A stretch of 64,000 bases of DNA, taken from Xylophilus ampelinus. GTDB taxonomy: Bacteria > Pseudomonadota > Gammaproteobacteria > Burkholderiales > Burkholderiaceae_C. The notes under the pieces were generated by a model. It was not told the origin of the DNA, did not search any database, and saw only the letters and a program-made list of their open reading frames with translations. Position numbers and translations under genes: made by a program. Shown here piece after piece: positions 1 through 7,785 of the stretch. The DNA lies in contig NZ_CABFMN010000117.1 of assembly GCF_901875635.1 (NCBI RefSeq), positions 62,001-126,000 on the forward strand. The letters are read 5' to 3'. Position 1 is the first letter of the stretch; each line of letters begins with the position of its first letter.

Positions 1-1
1 C

Positions 2-523
2 GCCGCGCTCCAGCTGCGCAGCGGACAGGCGGCCGAAGCCTTCGACACCCTCATGGCGCTGGCCGACACGGCGCCGATGGCCCTGCCGCTCTATGCCGCA
101 CAGCTGCAGCAGACCGCCGTTGCCGCCCATCGCAGTGGCGAGGCGCTGGCCTTGCTGCAACGGCGCTATGCGCAGGCGCCGTCCATCGATGTGGTCGAGG
201 CCATCGTCGCACTGGGCGGACAGCTTCAGCCGGCCGGCGAGAGCCACGAGGCCACGGCCTCCACGCCGCGCGACGGCTACCTCGCGCACCTGGTGCGGCA
301 GCCGGGCTCGCTGGTCGCCGCCTCGCGTTGGCTGGCGGGCGAGCGGTTCTCCAACGACGCACACACCCACCCGCCCGTGCAGCGCGCGCTGGACCAGGCA
401 GCACGCCCGCAGATGCGCTACCGCTGCGCGGCCTGCGGCTTCGAGGCGCACCAGTACTTCTGGCACTGCCCGGGCTGCCAGGCCTGGGACAGCTACCCAC
501 CACGTCGGGTGGAGGAACTATGA
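2..523 (+). CDS. lapB: LapB (YciM) lipopolysaccharide assembly protein, 3' part
   Basis: This is the C-terminal ~173 residues of a gene that begins before the window; the frame is open from base 2. The helical, alanine/leucine-rich repeats fit the TPR region of LapB. The last ~40 residues carry a rubredoxin-like zinc knuckle with two pairs of cysteines (CAAC and CPGC) around an aromatic stretch, followed by WDSYPP near the end, which is the usual LapB ending. In the family, LapB is an inner-membrane-anchored cytoplasmic protein that links FtsH-dependent control of LpxC to lipopolysaccharide assembly. The N-terminal membrane anchor is not visible here. The next gene is a ComEA-like protein 87 bp downstream, an arrangement I associate with Burkholderiales. 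Confidence 0.85.
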   Translation, partial: AALQLRSGQAAEAFDTLMALADTAPMALPLYAAQLQQTAVAAHRSGEALALLQRRYAQAPSIDVVEAIVALGGQLQPAGESHEATASTPRDGYLAHLVRQPGSLVAASRWLAGERFSNDAHTHPPVQRALDQAARPQMRYRCAACGFEAHQYFWHCPGCQAWDSYPPRRVEEL

Positions 524-609
524 CCACCTTGGTGGCCTAGCCCATCCGGGGCATGCATGATGGCCCGGCGCGATCAACGCGCATGAGTCAATCACCTCAG
601 GGAGTCATC

Positions 610-936
610 ATGTTCAAGAAAGTACTGGCCTCGCTGGCGTTCGCCGCCATGTCCATGGCCTCGTCCGCCGCCGTCGAAATCAACAAGGGCTCCGTGGCCG
701 ACTTCGACGGGCTGCCGGGCGTCGGCCCGGCCCTGTCCAAGCGCATCGTCGATGCGCGCCAGCAAGCCGAATTCAAGGACTGGTCGGACGTCATGGCGCG
801 CGTCAAGGGTGTCAAGGAGAAGTCGGCAGCCAAGCTCTCGGCTGCGGGGCTCACCGTCAACGGCAAGCCCTTCGACGGAGCAGCCAAGGGCGCTGAACCG
901 AAGAAAGCTCGCGCTGCCGACAAAGCTGCGCGCTGA
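610..936 (+). CDS. ComEA-like helix-hairpin-helix DNA-binding protein
   Basis: This small 108-residue protein starts with a hydrophobic signal peptide (MFKKVLASLAFAAMSMASSA) and continues with a ComEA-type helix-hairpin-helix core: an N-terminal VEINKGS strand, then DGLPGVGPALSKRIVDAR. The tail is lysine/alanine-rich. I chose the ATG at 610 over the in-frame ATG at 553 because a purine-rich AGGGAG site sits just upstream and the signal peptide begins there. ComEA proteins bind double-stranded DNA in the periplasm during natural transformation, but short stand-alone copies are common in Burkholderiales and may have other roles. No other competence genes are adjacent. A strong terminator follows. 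Confidence 0.8.
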   Translation: MFKKVLASLAFAAMSMASSAAVEINKGSVADFDGLPGVGPALSKRIVDARQQAEFKDWSDVMARVKGVKEKSAAKLSAAGLTVNGKPFDGAAKGAEPKKARAADKAAR

Positions 937-954
937 CGTCACCCCAACTGCATG

Positions 955-980
955 AAAAGCCGCCCGAGGGCGGCTTTTCT
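955..980 (+). terminator. Rho-independent terminator after the ComEA-like gene
   Basis: Inverted repeat AAAAGCCGCC / GGCGGCTTTT with a short GAG-type loop, ending in a T-run and lying 19 bp after the stop codon. The A-run on the 5' side would let it act in both directions. Confidence 0.85.
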
Positions 981-1086
981 CTTTCTGCCGCCCTGCACGG
1001 GATCGTCCGGGAAATGCCCCAGCCGTGGCCCGATATTTGCACGTATCCTGCTCTCGCTTTTCACTTCCCTGTTCAGGAGAGAGTCG

Positions 1087-2055
1087 ATGATCCACAAGTT
1101 CGGTTTCGCGCTGGCCGCATTCACGGTCGGCGCCACCGCCCTCGCCCAGACCAAGTGGGATTTGCCCACCGCCTACCCTCCCACCAACTTCCACACCGAG
1201 AACATCAGCCAGTTCACGTCCGACGTGGAGAAGGCCACCGCCGGCAAGCTGAAGATCACAGTGCACTCCAACGCCTCGCTGTTCAAGGCACCCGAGATCA
1301 AGCGCGCCGTGCAGGGCGGCCAGGCGCAGATGGGCGAGATCCTGCTGGTGAACTTCCAGAACGAATGGCAGGTCTTCGGCACGGACGGCATCCCGTTCCT
1401 GGCCGACAGCTACGACGCCGCCTGGAAGCTCTACCAGGCGCAGAAGCCGGTGCTGTCCAAGAAGCTGGCCGAGCAGGGCATCATGCTGCTCTACACCGTG
1501 GCCTGGCCGCCGCAGGGCATCTTCGTCAACAAGACCATCAGCTCGGCCGCCGACCTCAAGGGCATCAAGTGGCGCGCCTACAGCCCGGCCACCGCCCGCA
1601 TCGGCGAACTGGTGGGCGCCCAGCCCGTCACCGTGCAGCAGGCCGAACTCTCGCAGGCCATGGCCACGGGCGTCATCGAGTCGTACATGTCCTCGGGCTC
1701 GACGGGCTACGACACCAAGACCTACGAGTACATCAAGAACTTCTACGACACCCAGGCCTGGCTGCCCAAGAACGCCGTGCTGGTGAACAAGAAGGCCTTC
1801 GACGCGCTGGACAAGCCGACGCAGGACGCCCTGCTCAAGGCCGGTGAGGAGGCCGAGAAGCGCGGCTGGGAGCTGTCGAAGAAGAAGAACCTCGAGTACC
1901 TCGACCTGCTCAAGAAGAACGGCATGACCATCCACGTGCCTTCGGCCCAGCTCAAGGCCGACATGAAGAAGGTCGGCGACACCATGATCAAGGAATGGAC
2001 CGAGAAGGCCGGCCCCGACGGGCAAGCGGTGCTCGACGCCTACAAGAAGATGTGA
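1087..2055 (+). CDS. TRAP transporter substrate-binding protein, DctP family
   Basis: This 322-residue periplasmic protein has a signal peptide ending in ATALAQ and a DctP-type fold. It contains the family's substrate-contacting arginine region (DLKGIKWRAYSP, about residue 160-170), where the arginine normally salt-bridges the carboxylate of an organic acid. It captures the ligand and hands it to the QM membrane subunits encoded immediately downstream. The start at 1087 is preceded by AGGAGAGAG. The ligand cannot be told from sequence; a carboxylic or amino acid is the family expectation. It is the first gene of a three-gene operon. Confidence 0.9.
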   Translation: MIHKFGFALAAFTVGATALAQTKWDLPTAYPPTNFHTENISQFTSDVEKATAGKLKITVHSNASLFKAPEIKRAVQGGQAQMGEILLVNFQNEWQVFGTDGIPFLADSYDAAWKLYQAQKPVLSKKLAEQGIMLLYTVAWPPQGIFVNKTISSAADLKGIKWRAYSPATARIGELVGAQPVTVQQAELSQAMATGVIESYMSSGSTGYDTKTYEYIKNFYDTQAWLPKNAVLVNKKAFDALDKPTQDALLKAGEEAEKRGWELSKKKNLEYLDLLKKNGMTIHVPSAQLKADMKKVGDTMIKEWTEKAGPDGQAVLDAYKKM

Positions 2056-2103
2056 GTCTCGGGTCCGGGCGTGGCCCGGACCCTTCCCACGCGACCCCTG
2101 CCC

Positions 2104-2610
2104 ATGCGCAAAGTCCTCGATTTCCTCTACGACAGCGCCGCCGCCCTGGCGGCGCTTTTCATGGTCGGCCTGCTGGCCATGGTGCTGACGTCCATCCTCG
2201 GGCGGCAGCTGCATTTCAACGTGCCGGGCATCGACGCCTACGCCGGGTACATGATGGCCGGCGCCGGCTTCATGGCGCTGGCCCACACCTTGAAGAAGGG
2301 CGAACACATCCGCGTGACGCTGGTGCTCAACGCGCTGGGCGCGACGCCTCGCCGCTGGCTCGAGCGCTGGGCCATGGGCGCGGGCGCGGCGCTGGCCATC
2401 CTCTTCGCCGTCTACGCGGTGCGGCTGGTGCTGCAGTCGCACGAGTTCAACGACATGTCCACCTCCAACGACGCCACGCCGCTGTGGATCCCGCAGCTGA
2501 GCATGGCGGTGGGCGCCGTGGTGTTCGCGATCGCGGCCATCGACGAGTTCTTCATCGAATGGAACGGCCGTGCGCCGGTGGCCGACGGGGAGATGTTGCG
2601 CCATGAGTGA
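2104..2610 (+). CDS. TRAP transporter small permease, DctQ family
   Basis: This 168-residue protein has four predicted membrane segments, the typical size and topology of DctQ, with the conserved cytoplasmic stretch HTLKKGEHIRVTL in the middle. DctQ forms the membrane complex with DctM and couples the binding protein to the sodium-driven channel. The ATG at 2104 is preferred over the upstream GTG at 2071 because it gives a standard N-terminus just before the first membrane helix, although no strong ribosome site is visible. The gene's end overlaps the start of dctM by 8 bp, which implies translational coupling. Confidence 0.85.
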   Translation: MRKVLDFLYDSAAALAALFMVGLLAMVLTSILGRQLHFNVPGIDAYAGYMMAGAGFMALAHTLKKGEHIRVTLVLNALGATPRRWLERWAMGAGAALAILFAVYAVRLVLQSHEFNDMSTSNDATPLWIPQLSMAVGAVVFAIAAIDEFFIEWNGRAPVADGEMLRHE

Positions 2611-3898
2611 CATCGCCATCGCCGGCCTCCTCATCCTGTCGCTGTTCCTGATCCTCGGCAGCGGCGTGTGGATCGGGCTCACACTTTCGGGCGTGGCCTG
2701 GATCGCGATGGAGCTGTTTTCCTCACGGCCCGCAGGCGACGCCATGGCCGTGACGATCTGGGGCTCGGCCTCTGGCTGGACGCTGACCGCCCTGCCGCTG
2801 TTCGTGTGGATGGGCGAGATCCTGTTCCGCACGCGGCTGTCGCAGGACATGTTCAGCGGCCTGGCCCCCTGGATGCAGCGCCTGCCCGGCCGGCTGCTGC
2901 ACACCAACGTGGTGGGCTGCGCCATCTTCGCGGCGGTGTCGGGCTCCAGCGCCGCCACCTGCGCCACCATCGGAAAGATGACGCTGCCCGAGCTGGGCAA
3001 GCGCGGCTACCCGCAGGACATGGTCATTGGCACCCTGGCCGGCGCCGGCACGCTGGGCCTGCTGATCCCGCCTTCGATCATCATGATCGTCTACGGCGTC
3101 GCGGCCGACGTGTCGATCGCCCGGCTGTTCATCGCGGGCGTGATCCCCGGCATCCTGCTCGCGGTGCTGTTTTCGGGCTACATCGCGATCTGGGCGCTGA
3201 TGAACCCCGACAAGGTGCCGCCGGCCGATGCGCGCATGAGCTTCATGCAGAAGCTCGCCGCCTCGCGCAGCCTCATCCCCGTCACGCTGCTCATCCTGGC
3301 GGTGCTGGGCTCGATCTACGCCGGCATCGCCACCGCCACCGAGGCGGCCGCCGTCGGCGTGGTGGGCGCGCTGGTCATCTCGGCGGCGCAGGGCTCGCTG
3401 AACTGGAAGACCTTCAAGGACTCACTGCTGGGCGCCACGCGCCTGTACTGCATGATGGCGCTGATACTCGCCGGCGCCGCGTTCCTCACGCTCGCCATGG
3501 GCTACATCGGCCTGCCGCGCCATCTGGCCGAGTGGATCGGCTCGCTGGGGCTGTCGAAGTTCCAGCTGGTGGCGATGCTCGCGGTGTTCTACATCGTGCT
3601 GGGCTGTTTCCTCGACGGCATCTCGATAGTGGTGCTGACCATGGGCGTGATCATGCCCACGGTGACGGCCGCGGGCATCGACCCGATCTGGTTCGGCATC
3701 TTCATCGTGATCGTGGTCGAGATGGCGCAGATCACGCCGCCCGTGGGCTTCAACCTCTTCGTGCTGCAGGGCATGACGGGCAAGGACCTGCTCTACATCG
3801 CGCGCGTCACGGTGCCCATGTTTCTGCTGATGATCGCCGCCGTGCTGATCATCTACTTCTTGCCGGCGCTGGTGACCTGGCTGCCGAAGCAGATGTGA
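2603..3898 (+). CDS. TRAP transporter large permease, DctM family
   Basis: This 431-residue, strongly hydrophobic protein has 12 or so membrane segments, the usual length of DctM. Typical motifs include the GSSAATCATIGKMTLPE loop and the segment around LIPPSIIMIVYG, followed by VEMAQITPPVGFNLFVLQG near the C-terminus. It is the sodium/solute channel of the TRAP system formed with the two preceding genes. The start overlaps the dctQ stop. The fluoride channel gene crcB follows 36 bp later on the same strand and may be on the same transcript. Confidence 0.9.
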   Translation: MSDIAIAGLLILSLFLILGSGVWIGLTLSGVAWIAMELFSSRPAGDAMAVTIWGSASGWTLTALPLFVWMGEILFRTRLSQDMFSGLAPWMQRLPGRLLHTNVVGCAIFAAVSGSSAATCATIGKMTLPELGKRGYPQDMVIGTLAGAGTLGLLIPPSIIMIVYGVAADVSIARLFIAGVIPGILLAVLFSGYIAIWALMNPDKVPPADARMSFMQKLAASRSLIPVTLLILAVLGSIYAGIATATEAAAVGVVGALVISAAQGSLNWKTFKDSLLGATRLYCMMALILAGAAFLTLAMGYIGLPRHLAEWIGSLGLSKFQLVAMLAVFYIVLGCFLDGISIVVLTMGVIMPTVTAAGIDPIWFGIFIVIVVEMAQITPPVGFNLFVLQGMTGKDLLYIARVTVPMFLLMIAAVLIIYFLPALVTWLPKQM

Positions 3899-3934
3899 GG
3901 CGCGCCGAGCCGCAGGCACGGTGAGAATCGGCGG

Positions 3935-4321
3935 ATGCCCCTGCTGCCCATCCTCGCCATCTCGCTCGGTGCCTCGCTGGGCGCGCTGGCTCGCTGGGGC
4001 CTCGGCCTGGCGCTCAACGCCCAAGGCGGGCTGCTGCCCTGGGGAACGCTGGCGGCCAACCTCATCGGCGGCTACCTGATCGGCGTGGCGGTGGGCACCT
4101 TCCAGGCCATGCCGCAGCTCGACCCGGTGTGGCGGCTGCTGCTCATCACCGGCTTCCTCGGCGGACTCACCACCTTCTCGAGCTTCTCGGCCGAGGTGGT
4201 GGCGATGCTGCTCGACGGCCGGCTGGGCCTCGCGCTGCTGACCGGCTGCCTGCATCTGGCGGGCTCGCTGGCGCTGACCTGGGTCGGCATCCGCACGGTG
4301 CAGGGCTTCGTCGCTTCCTGA
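3935..4321 (+). CDS. crcB: Fluoride ion channel CrcB/Fluc
   Basis: This 128-residue protein has four membrane helices, the size of a single Fluc subunit. It shows the Fluc hallmarks: the pore asparagine in LAANLIGGYLIG (about residue 46) and GGLTTFSSFSAE (about residue 77), which carries the phenylalanine box and TTFSS turn that bind the central sodium. Fluc proteins assemble as antiparallel dimers and leak fluoride out of the cell. The upstream gap of 36 bp is too short for a fluoride riboswitch, so if it is regulated it is through the upstream TRAP promoter or not at all. Confidence 0.9.
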   Translation: MPLLPILAISLGASLGALARWGLGLALNAQGGLLPWGTLAANLIGGYLIGVAVGTFQAMPQLDPVWRLLLITGFLGGLTTFSSFSAEVVAMLLDGRLGLALLTGCLHLAGSLALTWVGIRTVQGFVAS

Positions 4322-4339
4322 TCGCGGCATCGACCAGAC

Positions 4340-4401
4340 GCTACAAAATTCATAGCTACTCACGCCCGACCGGCGGGCGTTCCAGCCACTTTTCTTCTGA
4401 A
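4340..4401 (+). repeat. Palindromic REP-like element, copy 1
   Basis: Copy with a GCTAC-N8-ATAGCT palindrome followed by a CGCCCG-ACCGG-CGGGCG hairpin and the tail CCAGCCACTTTTCTTCTGAA. It lies between crcB and mrpA and belongs to a family of nine copies in this window. Confidence 0.8.
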
Positions 4402-4468
4402 AGACCGGCGACCCGCCTGCGGTTTTTTCCAATGGGCTGTTGAGGGTCGGTCGATAGAATCGATCGCA

Positions 4469-7441
4469 ATGCCCCTGGTCCTTCTCGTCGCACTTCCCTT
4501 CATTGCCAGCGTGCTGGCGGCCTCGCTGCCGTCCGACGCACGCAACCGGGAATCGACGCTGGCCGGCGTGGTGGCGTTGTTCGGCGCGGTGCAGGTGGCC
4601 TGGATGTTCCCGCGCCTGGCCGATGGCAACGTGCTGCGCCAGACCTACGAGTGGATCCCCTCGCTGGGCCTGAACCTGTCCTTCCGCATGGACGGCTTCG
4701 CCTGGCTGTTCTGCATGCTCGTGCTGGGCATCGGCACGCTGGTGGTGCTCTACGCGCGCTATTACATGTCGGCCTCCGACCCGGTACCGCGCTTCTTCGC
4801 CTTCTTCCTGGCCTTCATGGGCTCGATGGTCGGCGTGGTGCTCTCGGGCAACCTGGTCCAGATGGTGCTGTTCTGGGAACTCACCAGCCTCTTCTCCTTC
4901 CTGCTCATCGGCTACTGGCACCACCGCCGCGATGCACGGCGCGGCGCACGCATGGCGCTCACCGTCACCGGCGCCGGCGGGCTGTGCCTGCTGGCCGGCG
5001 TGCTGGTGCTGGGCCGCATCGTGGGCAGCTACGACCTCGACGTGGTCCTGGCCTCGGGCGACCAGATCCGCGCCCACGCGCTCTACCCGGTGGCGCTGGT
5101 GCTGATCCTGCTGGGCGCTTTCACCAAGAGCGCGCAGTTCCCCTTCCACTTCTGGCTGCCGCGCGCCATGGCCGCGCCCACGCCCGTGTCGGCCTACCTG
5201 CATTCGGCCACCATGGTGAAGCTGGGCGTGTTCCTCATGGCGCGGCTGTGGCCGGCGCTCTCGGGCACGCAGGAATGGTTCTGGCTGGTCGGCGGCGCGG
5301 GAGCGCTCACGCTGCTGCTGGGCGGCTACGTGGCGATGTTCCAGCGCGACCTGAAGGCGCTGCTGGCCTACTCGACGATCTCGCACCTGGGGCTCATCAC
5401 GCTGCTGCTGGGCATGAACAGCCCGCTGGCCGCCGTGGCAGCGGTCTTCCACATCATGAACCACGCGACCTTCAAGGCCTCGCTGTTCATGGCGGCCGGC
5501 ATCATCGACCACGAGACGGGCACACGCGATATCCGCAAACTCAGCGGACTGCTGCGCGCGATGCCCATCACCGGCACGCTCGCCATCATCGCCAGCGCCT
5601 CGATGGCCGGGGTGCCGCTGCTCAACGGCTTCCTGTCCAAGGAGATGTTCTTCGCCGAGACGGTGTTCCTCGATGCCGCGCCCTGGGTCGAATACACGCT
5701 GCCTGTCCTGGCCACGCTGGCCGGCGCCTTCAGCGTCGCGTACTCCGCGCGATTCGTGTTCGACGTCTTCTTCGGCCCCCCGTGCAACAACGAAGTCCCG
5801 AAGCCGCCGCACGAGCCCCCGCACTGGATGCGCGTGCCGGTCGAGTTGCTGGTGCTGCTGTGCCTCGTGGTGGGCGTGGTGCCGGCGTGGTCGGTCGGCG
5901 CCCTCCTTGCGGCCGCGGCCACGCCCGTGGTGGGCGGCACGCTGCCCGAGTACAGCCTCGCGGTGTGGCATGGCTTCAACCTGCCGCTGGCGATGAGCCT
6001 CGTCGCGCTGGTCGCCGGCGCCGCCCTCTATCTGGTTCAGCGGCGGCAGCGGCTCACGGGCGGGCTCGAACACACCCCGCTGCTGCACCGCTTCGACGGC
6101 CAGCGCATCTTCGAGAACGTCCTGGCCCGACTCTCGGAGGCGGGCCGCCGCAGCCGCCGGCTGCTGGGCACGCGCCGCCTGCAGCCGCAGCTCTTCCTGC
6201 TCGTGCTGGTCGCCGTGCTGGGCGCGGGCACCTCGCTGTGGTTCGTTCCGGCCGAGCGCGGCACGCGCGAGCTGCTGCCCTTCTCGCCCATGTTCGCGAT
6301 GACCTGGGTGCTCGGCTGCATCTGCGCGCTCGCCGCAGCCTGGCAGGCCAAGTTCCACCGCCTGGCCTCGCTCATGCTGGCCTCGGGCGCGGGGCTGGTG
6401 AGCTGCATCACCTACATCTGGTTCTCGGCCCCCGACCTCGCGCTCACGCAGCTGGTGGTCGAGGTCGTCACTACCCTGCTCATCCTGCTGGGCCTGCGCT
6501 GGCTGCCGATGCGCAAGGCGCAGATCCAGCGGCCGCGCGAGCGCCTGCGCCCCTGGGGACGCCGCGGGCGCGATCTGCTGATCGCCGCGGTGGCGGGCGG
6601 CGGCATGTCGGCCCTGGCCTGGTTCATGATGACGCGGCCCAACCCGCTGAGCATCTCGCCCTTCTTCCTCGAACGCGCCCTGCCCGAAGGTGGTGGCACC
6701 AATGTCGTCAACGTGATGCTGGTGGACTTCCGCGGCTTCGACACCTTCGGCGAGATCACGGTGCTGGGCATCGTGGCCCTCACCGTTTACGCGCTACTGC
6801 GGCGCTTCCGCCCCGCGCCCGAGGCGATGGCCCTGCCGCCCCAGCAGCGTGCGCAACCCGACGACGGCAGCAGCGACCTCGTCAACCCGCGCCTGGCCAA
6901 GGACACCGCCGTCGGCTACCTGATGGTCCCCGCGGTGCTGGTGCGACTGCTGCTGCCGCTGTCGGCGCTGGTGTCGGTGTACTTCTTCATGCGAGGCCAC
7001 AACGCGCCGGGCGGCGGCTTCGTGGCCGGGCTGGTCATGTCGGTCGCGCTGATGCTGCAGTTCATCGTTTCGGGCGCGGCCTGGACGGAGGAGCACCTGC
7101 GCATCTACCCGCGCCGCTGGATCGCCATCGGCCTGCTGCTGGCCCTGGCCACGGGCGGTGGTGCCGTGGCACTCGGCTACCCCTTCCTGACCACGCACAC
7201 CGCCCACCTCACGCTGCCGGTGCTGGGCGAGCTGCACGTGCCCAGCGCCCTGTTCTTCGACACCGGCGTGTTCGCGCTGGTGCTCGGCGCCACCATGCTG
7301 ATCCTCACCGCCCTCGCCCACCAGTCCATCCGCAGCCACCGCTGGGCCGACGAGCAGGCCGAGAAGAAGGCCGCGGAGAAGGAGGCCGAGCAGCGTGCCG
7401 ACGAAGAGGCCGCCGGCGCGGCGATCGGAGGAGCGGCCTGA
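4469..7441 (+). CDS. mrpA: Monovalent cation/proton antiporter subunit A fused to B (MrpAB/PhaAB)
   Basis: This 990-residue membrane protein is a fusion. Residues 1 to about 780 match MrpA, with an NuoL-like antiporter core (WELTSLFSFLLIGYWHHRRDARRG, then FPFHFWLPRAMAAPTPVSAYLHSATMVK with the conserved lysine and histidine of the proton path). The remaining C-terminal part is MrpB-like, with the signature RGHNAPGGGFVAGL near residue 850. The C-terminal ~30 residues are a charged lysine/glutamate/alanine tail. The fused A-B form is usual in the Proteobacterial group often called PhaAB. It is the first gene of a six-gene operon (A/B, C, D, E, F, G) whose complex exchanges Na+ or K+ for protons at the inner membrane. 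The stop overlaps the mrpC start by one base. Confidence 0.92.
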   Translation: MPLVLLVALPFIASVLAASLPSDARNRESTLAGVVALFGAVQVAWMFPRLADGNVLRQTYEWIPSLGLNLSFRMDGFAWLFCMLVLGIGTLVVLYARYYMSASDPVPRFFAFFLAFMGSMVGVVLSGNLVQMVLFWELTSLFSFLLIGYWHHRRDARRGARMALTVTGAGGLCLLAGVLVLGRIVGSYDLDVVLASGDQIRAHALYPVALVLILLGAFTKSAQFPFHFWLPRAMAAPTPVSAYLHSATMVKLGVFLMARLWPALSGTQEWFWLVGGAGALTLLLGGYVAMFQRDLKALLAYSTISHLGLITLLLGMNSPLAAVAAVFHIMNHATFKASLFMAAGIIDHETGTRDIRKLSGLLRAMPITGTLAIIASASMAGVPLLNGFLSKEMFFAETVFLDAAPWVEYTLPVLATLAGAFSVAYSARFVFDVFFGPPCNNEVPKPPHEPPHWMRVPVELLVLLCLVVGVVPAWSVGALLAAAATPVVGGTLPEYSLAVWHGFNLPLAMSLVALVAGAALYLVQRRQRLTGGLEHTPLLHRFDGQRIFENVLARLSEAGRRSRRLLGTRRLQPQLFLLVLVAVLGAGTSLWFVPAERGTRELLPFSPMFAMTWVLGCICALAAAWQAKFHRLASLMLASGAGLVSCITYIWFSAPDLALTQLVVEVVTTLLILLGLRWLPMRKAQIQRPRERLRPWGRRGRDLLIAAVAGGGMSALAWFMMTRPNPLSISPFFLERALPEGGGTNVVNVMLVDFRGFDTFGEITVLGIVALTVYALLRRFRPAPEAMALPPQQRAQPDDGSSDLVNPRLAKDTAVGYLMVPAVLVRLLLPLSALVSVYFFMRGHNAPGGGFVAGLVMSVALMLQFIVSGAAWTEEHLRIYPRRWIAIGLLLALATGGGAVALGYPFLTTHTAHLTLPVLGELHVPSALFFDTGVFALVLGATMLILTALAHQSIRSHRWADEQAEKKAAEKEAEQRADEEAAGAAIGGAA

Positions 7442-7785
7442 TGGAAATCGTGCTGGCCATCGCCATCGGCGTGCTCACGGGCTCGGGCGTGTACCTGCTG
7501 CTGCGCCCGCGGACCTTCCAGGTCATCATGGGCCTGACGCTGATCGCCTATGCAGTCAACCTCTTCATCTTCAGCATGGGGCGGCTCAAGGTCGACAGCG
7601 AGCCGGTGCTGGTGCCCGGCTTCAAGGCCACGCTGGCCAACACGGCCGACCCGATGCCGCAGGCCCTGGTGCTCACGGCCATCGTGATCGGGTTCGCAAT
7701 GACCGCCCTCTTCCTCGTCGTGATGCTCGCCTCGCGCGGCATCTCCGACACCGACCACGTCGATGGCGAGGAACGCGAAGAATGA
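7441..7785 (+). CDS. mrpC: Na+/H+ antiporter subunit C (MrpC/PhaC), NuoK-like
   Basis: This 114-residue protein has three membrane helices and is homologous to the NuoK subunit of complex I. Characteristic features are GVYLLLRPRTFQVIMGLTLI near the start and the segment DPMPQALVLTAIVIGFAMTA, which carries the conserved PQALVLTAIVI signature. It starts in an ATGA overlap with the preceding stop and overlaps the next gene by 4 bp, so it is translationally coupled within the Mrp operon. Confidence 0.92.
   Translation: MEIVLAIAIGVLTGSGVYLLLRPRTFQVIMGLTLIAYAVNLFIFSMGRLKVDSEPVLVPGFKATLANTADPMPQALVLTAIVIGFAMTALFLVVMLASRGISDTDHVDGEEREE

Noticed and set aside
3899..3934. A fluoride riboswitch before crcB
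   Set aside because: Only 36 bp separate dctM from crcB, too short for the fluoride aptamer.
592..7441. Long minus-strand open frames opposite the TRAP and Mrp genes
   Set aside because: They are antisense shadows; the plus-strand proteins have clear family motifs.
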